Shown: in pieces, positions 8,744 to 16,754 of the stretch | How the letters are laid out: the number at the start of each line of letters is the position of its first letter | Numbering within the stretch: position 1 is the stretch's first letter | Origin: Winogradskya humida | GTDB lineage: Bacteria > Actinomycetota > Actinomycetes > Mycobacteriales > Micromonosporaceae | Direction: 5' to 3' | Length of the DNA: 64,000 nt | NCBI RefSeq assembly: GCF_016862215.1 | Contig: NZ_BOMN01000037.1 | Span: forward strand, 38,361 to 102,360 | Notes under the pieces: model-generated | Told to the model about the DNA's origin: nothing | Seen by the model: the letters and a program-made list of their open reading frames with translations, nothing else | Database searches by the model: none | Program-made: the position numbers and the translations under genes

Positions 8744-9418
8744 GTGGACGTGAACACCACGACGGACCTCATTCTCATCGGCGCCCTCGCCGTGGTCTGG
8801 CTCACCGCCGGGCTGCTCGCCGACGCGCTCCCGGTTGCCTGCACAGCCCGCGAGCTCCGTCGGCGCGCCCGGCTGCTCTCCACTGTGGTCGGTGTCGGTG
8901 CCGGGCTGTTCGTCGCGGTGCTCGTCATGACCGGGCTGTTCCCCGGCGACACGGCCGCGCCCGCCGCGGCTCTCTTCCCGGCGGTCCCGGCACTGTTCGT
9001 GCTGACCATGACCGCCCGGCGCCTCGGCCAGGTCCGGCGCGGTGCCGGCGCATTCGCCTCCGCGCCGCACGCACCGGCCCCGCCCGCGCTGCGTGCTGCC
9101 GCCGCACACCCGCTGGTCGCCGTTCCGTTGCAGGTGACCGGTTTGGCGGCGCTGCTGGGCGTACCCATCGCTGCTGATCTTGTGGAAGTGCCCGGTGCCG
9201 ACTTCGCGGGCATCGCGATCGGCATCGTCGGGGTCGCGGCCCTTGCCCTGGTCCTGCGGCACGCGATCCGGCACAGCCGGCTCAACCTCGCGGTGCTGGC
9301 CCCGCTCGGGCGGATGCGCCACGCGCCCGTCCTGCGCACCGAGCGCTACACCCCGCTGCCCGAGGAGACGCCGACCGACCGCGCCATCGGTGCGGGCGCG
9401 GTCGATCTGGCCGCCTGA
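8744..9418 (+). CDS. Unknown polytopic membrane protein
   Basis: I do not recognise a family. The 224-residue product has five or six hydrophobic segments: the N-terminal LILIGALAVVWLTAGLLA, STVVGVGAGLFVAVLVM, AALFPAVPALFVLTM, VPLQVTGLAALLGVPIA and GIAIGIVGVAALALVL. A short charged tail ends the protein. Start chosen at the GTG at 8744 behind AGGTGAAG; a second GTG at 8750 is equally possible. The upstream open frame to 8615 is not hydrophobic and is doubtful. Its neighbour at 9420 is convergent, only one base away from the stop. Function unknown. Confidence 0.7.
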   Translation: MDVNTTTDLILIGALAVVWLTAGLLADALPVACTARELRRRARLLSTVVGVGAGLFVAVLVMTGLFPGDTAAPAAALFPAVPALFVLTMTARRLGQVRRGAGAFASAPHAPAPPALRAAAAHPLVAVPLQVTGLAALLGVPIAADLVEVPGADFAGIAIGIVGVAALALVLRHAIRHSRLNLAVLAPLGRMRHAPVLRTERYTPLPEETPTDRAIGAGAVDLAA

Positions 9419-9419
9419 C

Positions 9420-9899
9420 CTACTGCTTGCCGCGGTTGGATTCCTGCACGTAGAGCAGCTCGAGGATCGACCGGGCCGCCTCGAACCAGCGGTCCAGCCA
9501 GTCAGAGGCCGGCATCGCGCCACGCCCCGGAAGCTCCATCAACAGACCCCGCAGCAACGGGTGGTCAGCCATCGACTGCGCCGAGCCGAGCTGCGGCGGC
9601 AACGGGGTGGGGGTCGCCGTCGAGTCGATCCAGCCACCCGGCGGGAAGACCGGCTCGGTCAGACCCTGCATGTCCAGCGCCGGCATCTGCCCCGTGCGGT
9701 CCTGGTCCATCGGATTACGCGTCGGCAGACCGGCCGCCGACAGCGGGCCGTGCCCACCACGCCCCATCAGCTCCGCTTCGCCGTGCTCCCCCGACATGGA
9801 CCCCTCACGCCGATTCTGCCGGTACGCGCTCACACCCCCGCTGAACCGGTCCTGCGCGCTCGGGTTCCCGCTGCTGAGGTTGTCGGAACCGATCGTCAT
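9420..9899 (-). CDS. Unknown hydrophilic protein
   Basis: A 159-residue protein without a recognised domain. The N-terminal half is rich in Gly, Ser, Gln and Arg and looks disordered; the C-terminal half has an amphipathic section (HPLLRGLLMELPGRG, then DWLDRWFEAARSILELLY) that could be helical. No signal peptide or membrane segment is visible. The ATG at 9899 is chosen because residues upstream of it are low-complexity arginine-rich. It converges with the membrane-protein gene, their stop codons being one base apart. Codon use is GC3-rich like its neighbours, which supports a real gene. Confidence 0.6.
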   Translation of the reverse strand: MTIGSDNLSSGNPSAQDRFSGGVSAYRQNRREGSMSGEHGEAELMGRGGHGPLSAAGLPTRNPMDQDRTGQMPALDMQGLTEPVFPPGGWIDSTATPTPLPPQLGSAQSMADHPLLRGLLMELPGRGAMPASDWLDRWFEAARSILELLYVQESNRGKQ

Positions 9900-9971
9900 G
9901 TGTTCGCCCTGCCTCGCTCGTTGAATTGCCCTGCCCGCACCGTCACGAGGTGGCCCTGCCCGCACCGTCAC

Positions 9972-10428
9972 GCGAGGGAGACAGTCAGCCGTACGGGCGA
10001 CAGCGGTACGTCAGTGCAGTCCGGCCCGCACTTAAGGCGTTCAACGAGGTGACGCGCATACGGCGACGGTACAAAATCCTTAAATTACGCATAACAGCCC
10101 ACGGCCCGCGAAAGCTGCGGGCGTGGGCTCATGGCCACACTCAGCCGTCCTCCAGCCCCACCCGGGAGATCGGGTCCAGGATCGGCCCGGGCTTTCTGGG
10201 CCGGCAACAAACACCGGCTGGTTGCCAGCGGTCACTCGCCGTTTCCAAGTCGGCGATGGCCACCGGCAGGTTGCCCCTGGTCGCTCGCCTGACCTGGTCG
10301 CGCGTCCAGGTCAGGCGAACATGGACCTGGTGGGCCGGTCTGCACCTCATCGAGGCCCGGACGCTTTCAGGACCCGGAATCCCTCAGAGCGCTGCACCCT
10401 TTCGAGGCCGACCGGCCGATTGTTGCTG
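9972..10428. other. Intergenic region with a perfect hairpin
   Basis: No gene is supported. It contains a short AT-rich stretch near 10065-10090 (unusual for this genome and a candidate promoter for the leftward 9420 gene) and a 12-bp perfect inverted repeat at 10286-10317. It leads into the repeat array at 10429. Confidence 0.45.
10286..10317. repeat. Perfect 12-bp inverted repeat
   Basis: CGCCTGACCTGG (10286-10297) and CCAGGTCAGGCG (10306-10317) are perfectly complementary with an 8-base loop. No T tract follows on either strand. It could be a terminator-like hairpin or a protein-binding site. Confidence 0.75.
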
Positions 10429-10770
10429 AACCGGCCGCGCGAGACCGGATGCACTACTACCGGCCGTACAGCGCCGGCGAACTGCCACCGGCACCCAAAG
10501 CCCGGCGTATGACAACCGGCCGTGCGGAGCCGGCACCGTGCCGCCGACCATACGAAGCCGACGTATGACAACCGGCCATACAGAGCCGGCACCGTACCGC
10601 CGACCGTGCGGAGCCGACGTATTACAACCGGCCGTGCGGGGCCCGGGTGTTGCAACCGGCCGTGCGGGGCCGGTGTCGTGTCGTGCCGTCGACCGTGCGG
10701 AGCCGACGTTGCGTTGCCGGCCGTGCGGGACCGGCGTACTACTCCCCGGCCGTGGGGCCGGCGTTTTACC
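10429..10770. repeat. Array of about 12 imperfect CCGGCCGTGCGGAGCCGG-type units
   Basis: Units of 18-20 bases are spaced by 8-20 variable bases. Most read CCGGCC-GTGCGG-(A/G)GCCGG and can fold into a short stem. Three units near 10547, 10601 and 10696 carry CCGAC and GCCGAC in place of CCGGC and GCCGG. Open frames through the array have no recognisable protein and are treated as chance. Confidence 0.7.
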
Positions 10771-10778
10771 AGGCAGGG

Positions 10779-11003
10779 TTACCGATCGAACTCCCCGTCC
10801 TTGGCGCCACCCACGAACGCGTCCCACTCGTCCGCGGTGAAGATCAGCGCGGGGCCGGTCGGGTTCTTCGAGTCGCGCACCGCGATCGCCTTGTCAACAA
10901 ATGCTACTTCTACGCAGTTGTCGCAATTAGGACCGCTACGGGTGCTCTTGAACCACTGTGCACGGCTCAGATTGATCCGGAAACCCTTGGTTTCGACTTC
11001 CAC
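10779..11003 (-). CDS. DUF397 domain-containing protein
   Basis: A 74-residue protein matching the DUF397 family common in actinomycetes: RAQWFKSTRSGPNCDNCVEVAF, then DSKNPTGPALIFTADEWDAFVGG. These small proteins are nearly always encoded directly after an XRE/DUF5753 regulator and may act as its partner in a toxin-antitoxin-like or regulatory pair (as reported for the Streptomyces BldB/WhiJ type systems). The GTG start at 11003 lies inside the end of the upstream gene, overlapping by 37 bases, so translation is coupled. No DNA-binding or membrane segment is visible. Confidence 0.93.
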   Translation of the reverse strand: MEVETKGFRINLSRAQWFKSTRSGPNCDNCVEVAFVDKAIAVRDSKNPTGPALIFTADEWDAFVGGAKDGEFDR

Positions 11004-11854
11004 AATGGCTCCTCTGCCAGCAATGCGATCATGTTCCTGGACTCCTCCGGGGGGAGGGCCGTCGATCGGATGGCATCGAAGATTGAGTTGTACTTGCTCA
11101 GTTCGTCGACCTTCTCCAGAAACAGCCCGCCGGTCGCGTTCTCCACGAACACCACGTCCGGGTCCTCGGCATCCGGGAAGTCGAGGATCGCGAAAGTGCC
11201 ATCCATGCCGGCGTGCGCCCCTGCCGCGAAGGACAGGATCTGCAGAGTGACGTTCGGCAGCATGGCCATCTCGGCCAGACGGAAAAGTTGATCTCTCATC
11301 ACGTCGTCGCCGCCGACCGGGCGACTCACCACCGCCTCATCGAGCACCACCCAAAGATCGATCGGATCGTCCTGAATCAATAACGCTTGGCGCGCCATTC
11401 GGACTCGTACCCGTTGCTCGATTTGTTGGTCGGTGTCACTCAGTCGGGCGCCCCGAATCAAAGCATCTGCGTACATATCGGTCTGGAGGAGTCCGGGAAT
11501 CACCTGCTGCTCGTACGCCCGAACGGATCGGGCGGCGGCCTCCATCCCCACATAAGCGCCGGTCAGAACCGTGCTAAACGGGTGCCACCAGCCTTTTTGC
11601 CGAGCTTCACGGGCAATTTGGACGAGCTCGTCGGACACCGCGCCGTCCACGCGGTAGATGTCCACCATGTCCTTCACATCACGTGGGGTGGCGCTGGTGT
11701 GGCCGGTCTCGATCCTGGACACCTTGGACGGCGAGCAGCCGAGGCGGTCGGCCACCACGTCGATCGTCACGCCCGCCGCTTCGCGATATTTGCGCAGCTC
11801 GGCGCCGAGTCGGCGACGACGGATGGTTGGGCTTCGGCGCGGATTCACGCTCAC
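10967..11854 (-). CDS. XRE-family helix-turn-helix regulator with DUF5753 domain
   Basis: A 295-residue regulator. Residues about 14-70 form the XRE helix-turn-helix (RLGAELRKYREAAGVTIDVV, GCSPSKVSRIETG). The remainder matches the DUF5753/Scr1 region, including the characteristic YEQQVIPGLLQT and a C-terminal segment around VVFVENATGGLFLE. It is paired with the overlapping DUF397 gene, as is usual for this family, and is divergent from the gene at 12314. WhiJ-like members control development and secondary metabolism in Streptomyces; the target here is unknown. The start ATG/GTG at 11854 gives a normal family length. Confidence 0.93.
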   Translation of the reverse strand: MSVNPRRSPTIRRRRLGAELRKYREAAGVTIDVVADRLGCSPSKVSRIETGHTSATPRDVKDMVDIYRVDGAVSDELVQIAREARQKGWWHPFSTVLTGAYVGMEAAARSVRAYEQQVIPGLLQTDMYADALIRGARLSDTDQQIEQRVRVRMARQALLIQDDPIDLWVVLDEAVVSRPVGGDDVMRDQLFRLAEMAMLPNVTLQILSFAAGAHAGMDGTFAILDFPDAEDPDVVFVENATGGLFLEKVDELSKYNSIFDAIRSTALPPEESRNMIALLAEEPLWKSKPRVSGSI

Positions 11855-12313
11855 CTCCGGTAGGTGGCGGAACCGGCAAGTTGCTCCGCCGTACGGCGTT
11901 TGTCGGCTCCAGTCTGGCTGTTGATCTCTTGATCCTTCAAGCGTCGACAGTGATCACTTCGTCACGGACGGCTGACATGCAACTTGCATCGATTGCAGGC
12001 GTGGTGCAATCTTTCGGGTATGGCGCTCGTCACCGCACTAACGGTGACGGTGCCCTGCCCGGCAGTCCATGAACGTCCAGATCTCGATCGCGGCCTGCCT
12101 GATCCTCAATTGTCCTACGTGGACTCCGATAAGTCGCGGGGGTTTACTCCACCGGCTACCAGCGGACCGGTCGCGTCGTTACGGCACCATTGTGATGATT
12201 GGCATCCTCACAAGGTTGCCAAGACGTACGAGCCGGGCACACTGGAGCATCTGTGTTCACCGTGTGGCAAATCGGTGTTTGCCCCCAAATTTGGGTTCAG
12301 GACAGGAGATGGC
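11855..12313. other. Region between the XRE regulator and the 12314 gene
   Basis: The divergent promoter region. An open frame continuous with the 12314 gene extends back to 11984. Within it, the stretch translated as HHCDDWHPHKVAKTYE followed by LCSPCGKSVFAPKFGF (about 12186-12300) looks protein-like, with a possible zinc-binding Cys/His set, so the downstream gene may start earlier or a separate degraded gene may lie here. Confidence 0.4.
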
Positions 12314-12613
12314 GTGCTTCCTCGGTCCGGCGATGTCATCCATGTGACGAAGGCGGCGAGTGTCCAATTCTCATCGCCCATGCTCTTCCGCGTCATCCGA
12401 GTTCATGACTGGCCGACGTACGACGGCTGGATCTGGCTGGACGGCTACGAGCTCAACGCAGGCGGCGACGCCGTCGAGCGCCGCTCCATCTTTGTGCAGG
12501 TCGGCGGTCTGCGCCAGGTCGGCAAGGCGCCCGACCCGCGCGCCCGCAACGCCCGTCAGCCGGGATTGACCTCGGGTGCGATCCCGACCCGTGCCCTGCG
12601 CGCCAACCGCTGA
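12314..12613 (+). CDS. Small conserved hypothetical protein next to XRE/DUF397 pair
   Basis: A 99-residue protein with a conserved-looking core: PRSGDVIHVTKAASVQF, LFRVIRVHDWPTYDGW, WLDGYELNAGGDAVERRSIF. Similar short proteins often sit beside XRE/DUF397 loci in actinomycetes; I know no function for them. The GTG at 12314 follows GGAGA at six bases, which supports this start, although the same frame is open to 11984 and the upstream part has a Cys/His cluster. It is divergent from the XRE regulator. The C terminus is basic and low complexity. It is followed by about 100 bases of degenerate short repeats before the PASTA gene end. Confidence 0.65.
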   Translation: MLPRSGDVIHVTKAASVQFSSPMLFRVIRVHDWPTYDGWIWLDGYELNAGGDAVERRSIFVQVGGLRQVGKAPDPRARNARQPGLTSGAIPTRALRANR

Positions 12614-12716
12614 GCTCACCTCTGCCGACCGGGTGCCCCACGGCCCAGTGCCCCACGACCGGGTGACTCATGGCCGTGTAACTCGTAGCTGTGTAACTCA
12701 GGGCCGGGTGACGAAG

Positions 12717-13544
12717 TCAGTCCTCGTCGTAGTCGACGGACGGCGTGGTGGTAGGAGTGGACGGCGGCGTCGTGGTGGCGGTCGGCTCACTCGCGATGAT
12801 CAGGTTCACGATCGTGTCACCGGGCACCTGCTGACCCTCGGCCGGGTCACTGCCGATGATCGTTCCCGGCGGGGCATCCGTGCTGGCCACGTAGCGCAGG
12901 CGGTAGTTGAGACCCTTACGGTTCAACGCGTTTCTGGCCTCGTCCAGGGACAGCCCCCGCAGCGCGGGAATGGTGATGTCGCTGGCCGTGCTCGGCGCCG
13001 CACTGGACGGGGTTGCCGAGGTCGGAGCGGCCGACGATGGCTTCGCCGTCGGCTCGGTGGTAGCGGTCGCAGCCGGTGCGCGCGTCGCCGTGGCGGTCAC
13101 CACCGGGGTCCCCTGATCGGTTCCACCATTCGACTTCGCGATCAGATAGATCCCCCAGCCGAGCAGCGCGAGCAGCACAAACGCCACGATCCCCACGAGG
13201 ATCGGCGTCCACCATCTGCCGCGGGGCTCATCCTCCGGAACGGCCGCCCAGTCCGTACGCGTGGCATCGTCGGCGGGTCTTGGCGCACGGACCCCGGCCC
13301 GGCCCGCCCAGATCTGGTCCTCGTCGTCCCAGCCGGACGCGCCCCCACTGGCCGGCGCATAAACCGACGTCGCGTCGTTGTCCGAAACCGGTCGAAAAAC
13401 CGAGGTCACGTCGGCGTCTGCCGGGACAGGCGGCAGGACCCGGGTCTCATCGTCGGCCCCGCTGTCACCCGCTCCGGTACGCCCGTTCGGCTTGATCTCA
13501 TCCTCGTCGCGGAACGGGAAGAACTCGCCGGTGTCATCGGACAT
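12717..13544 (-). CDS. Membrane protein with a single PASTA domain
   Basis: A 275-residue protein. Residues 1-110 are cytoplasmic, acidic and probably disordered. One transmembrane helix (WWTPILVGIVAFVLLALLGWGIYLIA) follows, then a Thr/Ala/Pro-rich extracytoplasmic linker and a PASTA domain (ITIPALRGLSLDEARNALNR to VNLIIAS, about residues 188-255). PASTA domains bind peptidoglycan fragments and usually occur on PknB-type kinases or penicillin-binding proteins; here there is no kinase domain. It is divergent from the 13653 gene, and both start near an AT-rich stretch at 13570-13615. A role in wall sensing is inferred. Confidence 0.88.
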   Translation of the reverse strand: MSDDTGEFFPFRDEDEIKPNGRTGAGDSGADDETRVLPPVPADADVTSVFRPVSDNDATSVYAPASGGASGWDDEDQIWAGRAGVRAPRPADDATRTDWAAVPEDEPRGRWWTPILVGIVAFVLLALLGWGIYLIAKSNGGTDQGTPVVTATATRAPAATATTEPTAKPSSAAPTSATPSSAAPSTASDITIPALRGLSLDEARNALNRKGLNYRLRYVASTDAPPGTIIGSDPAEGQQVPGDTIVNLIIASEPTATTTPPSTPTTTPSVDYDED

Positions 13545-13652
13545 CGCCGTACCTTCCTCCCTGGTCCGCCCTCTAAGAAATCAACTTAACCAATCTTGAA
13601 GCATTCGCTCATCGATTCGCAGGCATCGTCAACGACCGCTACAGTGCCCGGC

Positions 13653-15170
13653 ATGGCCGCTAAGGGCTGGATAACGCAGGTGGCAGCCGCGGCCGGGGTG
13701 GCCGCGGGGACAGGTGCCGCCCAGCTCGGGCTGGGCTACGGCCTGGGCGTGGTGGTGTGGCCCGCGACGGCGACCCCGGACGACAGCGTCTGGCTGGGCA
13801 GTCTCGGCTGGGCAACGTGGATCGCGGCGAGCGCCACGGTGTTCGGTGCCGTGATCGCCGGCCGGCTGGGTCAGGTCTCGGGCGGTCTGTGGCGCTTCGC
13901 GCTCGCAGCCTCAGCGTCGGTCGGGGCACTGCTGACGGTCGCGCTGGTCGCGCTGCCCGCCCGCGCCGCCGTGCACCCCGACGAGTACACCCCCCAATCA
14001 ACAGCCGGAGGGTACGCCCTGATCGGCGTACTTCTAGGAATGGCACTCGCCTACTGGGCAGTCTTCACACGCCCGGTCGCCGCCAACCTCATCGCCACGG
14101 CGACCTGGTTGTGGGCCCTGGCAATCGCCGCGGTGGTGATGGATGTCTTCTGGCACCAACCCTCGGCGACCTACCTGACCAGCTGGCAGTTCACCGGCAC
14201 GGACCCCGGCGCGGTCGTGGGAACCATCTACTGGCCGAGCGCCCTGCTCACGCTCCTCGCCGCCTTCGTGCTCGGCATCCTGGGCGCCTGGGCCGCCACC
14301 CGGCGCGGCGACTTCGGGCTCGGCACAGCATCCTCCGGCGCGGTCGGCCCCCTGCTGGTGGCTACGGCGTTCTTCGTGCTCGCCCCCCAGCTCACGGGCT
14401 CACTCGGCCCGCTCGAATCGGCCTACCTGACTGCACCGTACGCAGTCCTCGCCGGCCTCGCCGGCTCCGCCCTGACCGTCTCGGTCGGCCGCCGCGCCGC
14501 GGAACGCCGCACAGCCCGCGCCAACCGCCCGCCGCAGCCACCCCGCCAGCGACGAACCCGCCGCTCCAAGGGCACCGAGAGCCCCGCGGTGGTGACCGGC
14601 CGCGCCAAGGCCCCGGAATCCCCCGCCGAACGCCCCGCCTGGGCCGGCGGACCCGTGACTCCCCGCCCCCGCACCTCCACGGTGACCCCACCCCCGGACT
14701 CGCCCACCGTCGCCCAGATCAACCCTCCGTCGTCCGCCAAAGCCGGATCCGCGCCGTTGCCCTCCGGAGCCGGTTCCGCTGCGTCGTCGGCCTCAGGCGG
14801 GTCTGCGACGCCTGCCCAGAAGGCTGCCGGACGGGGGCAGACCGACCCGGTGGAAGCTGACAAGGCCCCGGCGAGGAAGACCGTCTCGGCCAAGAAGGCC
14901 GCGCCCGGGCAGACCTCGATGTCCGTGCCCGACACCGCGGCGACCACGACGACACCCCGGCAGGCCAGGCCGGCGACCGCTCCGTCAAAGAGTGCTTCGA
15001 CCCCGGCCAAGAAGGCGAACCCGGCCGCCCCGGGTGCGCAGCCCAAGCCTGCTGTTCCGGGGCAACCGGCCAAAGCCACCCCCGCAAGAAAGAGCGCGCC
15101 GCGGAAGGCCAAGCCGAGCGACGTCCCGCCGGAGAACCCCGCCACCGACGGCACGAGCGACAACCCGTAA
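13653..15170 (+). CDS. Large membrane protein with lysine/alanine/proline-rich tail
   Basis: A 505-residue protein with no family I can name. The first 275 residues hold eight or so hydrophobic segments (for example WIAASATVFGAVIAG, YALIGVLLGMALAYWAVF, LLTLLAAFVLGILGAWAA). The last 230 residues are low complexity and rich in Ala, Pro, Lys, Thr and Ser, with KKA/PARK motifs like those of histone-like tails, so it is presumably a cytoplasmic disordered tail. The ATG at 13653 is chosen over an upstream start at 13596 because a -10-like TACAGT (13640-13645) lies seven bases before it, suggesting a leaderless transcript. A strong terminator follows at 15209. Confidence 0.75.
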   Translation: MAAKGWITQVAAAAGVAAGTGAAQLGLGYGLGVVVWPATATPDDSVWLGSLGWATWIAASATVFGAVIAGRLGQVSGGLWRFALAASASVGALLTVALVALPARAAVHPDEYTPQSTAGGYALIGVLLGMALAYWAVFTRPVAANLIATATWLWALAIAAVVMDVFWHQPSATYLTSWQFTGTDPGAVVGTIYWPSALLTLLAAFVLGILGAWAATRRGDFGLGTASSGAVGPLLVATAFFVLAPQLTGSLGPLESAYLTAPYAVLAGLAGSALTVSVGRRAAERRTARANRPPQPPRQRRTRRSKGTESPAVVTGRAKAPESPAERPAWAGGPVTPRPRTSTVTPPPDSPTVAQINPPSSAKAGSAPLPSGAGSAASSASGGSATPAQKAAGRGQTDPVEADKAPARKTVSAKKAAPGQTSMSVPDTAATTTTPRQARPATAPSKSASTPAKKANPAAPGAQPKPAVPGQPAKATPARKSAPRKAKPSDVPPENPATDGTSDNP

Positions 15171-15208
15171 AGCGACTGCTCTACCTGCACAAAGGCTCCA
15201 TGTACGCC

Positions 15209-15243
15209 AAAAGCGCCGCCCGGATCGGGCGGCGCTTTTTGTT
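15209..15243. terminator. Rho-independent terminator, probably bidirectional
   Basis: AAAGCGCCGCCCG and CGGGCGGCGCTTT form a perfect 13-bp stem with a GAT loop, followed by a T tract on the plus strand and preceded by A residues. It separates two convergent genes (13653 plus, 15259 minus) and can serve both. Confidence 0.92.
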
Positions 15244-15258
15244 TACTTCGAGCCGAGG

Positions 15259-15828
15259 TCAGGCAGCCTGGCGGATGGCTTCGCCCTCGATCTCGATCTT
15301 GATCTTCTTGCCGATCATCACGCCGCCGGTCTCGAGGGCGACGTTCCAGGTCAGGCCCCAGTCCTCGCGGTCGATCTCGGTGCTCGCGCTGAAGCCGAAG
15401 ACCGACTGGCCGTAGGGGCTGGTGGCGGCACCCTCGAACTCGACGACCAGCTCGACCGGCTTGGTGACGTCCTTGATGGTGAGCTCACCGTCGAGGACAA
15501 ACTCGGCGCCCGAGTGGGACTTGATGCCGGTGCTGCGGAAGACGATCGTGGGGTACTTCTCGGCCTCGAAGAAGTCGCCCGTGCGCAGGTGGTTGTCGCG
15601 GTCGACCTGGCCGGTCTCGACGCTGGCGGTCTTGATCTCAGCGGTGACCGAGGACTGCAGCGGGTCCTCGCCGATCGTGATGGTGGCGGTGGCCTCGGCG
15701 AACTGGCCGCGGACCTTGCTGACCATGAGGTGCCGGGCGATGAAGCCGACGCGCTTGTGGGCCGCGTCCAGCTCGTACGTGCCGGCGGCGGGGATCTGGA
15801 GGCCTTCGAAGGTGCGGATGTCACTCAT
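15259..15828 (-). CDS. YceI family protein
   Basis: A 189-residue YceI-like lipocalin-fold protein, a family that binds polyisoprenoid or other amphiphilic lipids. Diagnostic segments are AGTYELDAAHKRVGFIARHLMVSKVRG, ASVETGQVDRDNHLRTGDFF and YPTIVFRSTGI, with LTIKDVTKPVEL near the C-terminal third. There is no signal peptide, so a cytoplasmic location is likely, as for many actinobacterial members. The ATG at 15828 is preceded by GAGGA. It is divergent from a MarR-type regulator, with an AT-rich palindrome between them (15880-15897), so control by that regulator is likely. Confidence 0.93.
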   Translation of the reverse strand: MSDIRTFEGLQIPAAGTYELDAAHKRVGFIARHLMVSKVRGQFAEATATITIGEDPLQSSVTAEIKTASVETGQVDRDNHLRTGDFFEAEKYPTIVFRSTGIKSHSGAEFVLDGELTIKDVTKPVELVVEFEGAATSPYGQSVFGFSASTEIDREDWGLTWNVALETGGVMIGKKIKIEIEGEAIRQAA

Positions 15829-15879
15829 GTTTGGATCCTCGTTCCTGGGGCAGAGCCAGTAGTTGTCTGACGGAGCAAC

Positions 15880-15897
15880 AATATGCCAAGCAATATT
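15880..15897. promoter_or_regulatory. Candidate MarR operator between yceI and marR
   Basis: AATAT (15880-15884) and ATATT (15893-15897) form an inverted repeat spaced by eight bases in a locally AT-rich island. Its size fits MarR-family operators, and it sits between the divergent yceI and marR genes. Confidence 0.6.
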
Positions 15898-15922
15898 CCA
15901 CCTGTCAAGAGAACGCGCTACC

Positions 15923-16432
15923 ATGGGCCGCGTGGCACCTGACTTCGACGACCCCCGCTTCACCGCCTTCGGACTGTTCTCCGAGGCGTTCACCGGGCTC
16001 ACCAACCGTTTCGCCGCGCAGTTCGAGCAGCACCGGCTCTCCTCGGTCGAGTTCGAGGTGCTGCTGCGCCTGGCCCGCTCACCCCAGAACAGGCTCCGGA
16101 TGACCGACCTCTCCGGGCAGACCTCGCTGTCCACCAGCGGCGTGACCCGCGTGGTCGACCGCATGGACCGCGAGGGCCTGATCCGGCGCGAGGCCTGCGC
16201 CAGCGATCGGCGCAGCTCATACGCGGTGATCACGGAGGCCGGCATCAAGCGCCTCGAGGAAGTGCTCCCGGGCCACCTGGACCTCATGCAGCAGTGGTTC
16301 ATCGGCCAGCTCTCTCCGGCCGAGCTCGACCAGATGATGGAATCGCTGCGCCGGATCCGGGACGCGGTCAACCCCTGTGCCACCGCCGGCAGTGACGAAA
16401 CAGAGGTCGAAAGCACCGCGTCAGCAGCCTGA
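15923..16432 (+). CDS. MarR family transcriptional regulator
   Basis: A 169-residue winged-helix regulator. The core shows SSVEFEVLLRLARSPQNRLRM, TDLSGQTSLSTSGVTRVVDRM (recognition helix) and a wing with LIRREACASDRRSSYAVIT, all typical of MarR proteins. The C-terminal helix (LSPAELDQMMESLRRI) would support dimerisation. Start set at the ATG at 15923; a GTG at 15932 is possible because no strong ribosome-binding site precedes either. It is divergently transcribed from yceI and probably represses both genes through the palindrome in between. The ligand is unknown. Confidence 0.92.
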   Translation: MGRVAPDFDDPRFTAFGLFSEAFTGLTNRFAAQFEQHRLSSVEFEVLLRLARSPQNRLRMTDLSGQTSLSTSGVTRVVDRMDREGLIRREACASDRRSSYAVITEAGIKRLEEVLPGHLDLMQQWFIGQLSPAELDQMMESLRRIRDAVNPCATAGSDETEVESTASAA

Positions 16433-16754
16433 CTCGGAGCCGACTTCCCCAGACTGCGGGATGTGAGCGGCGGGCGCTACCGATTCGCCTCCACAGCGAG
16501 TAACTGTCCACAGCCACTGACGCGTGAGTAACCGGCAGAACTACCGGCAGAACCGCCGTGCACCCAGGCCGAAACCCGTCTATCCAGGCATTTCACCCGC
16601 ACCGCGCGGATAGGGTGATCTCCGCAGGGGGACGCGGCGCGGCCGAGGCCGGGGCGGGGCACATCGGGGGAGCCCTCGTTCTCGCCGCGTTAACTGGGGC
16701 GCTGTGACGGCCGGTGTTGTGGGGGGCACGTAAAACACCGGCCGTCCACGCACG
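16433..16754. other. Intergenic region between marR and the HTH-NB-ARC-TPR gene
   Basis: Convergent 3' ends flank 322 bases. No gene is supported. The right part contains CGGCCGGTGTTGTGGG-type sequence with complementary segments around ACACCGGCCG (16701-16745), which could form the terminator of the leftward gene. Confidence 0.4.

Noticed and set aside
10522..11291. Overlapping plus-strand frames in and behind the repeat array
   Set aside because: They run through a repeat array and antisense to a DUF397/XRE pair with clear motifs.
12576..13589. Plus-strand open frame of 337 codons opposite the PASTA gene
   Set aside because: Arginine-rich antisense frame; the minus-strand gene has a clear membrane helix and PASTA domain.
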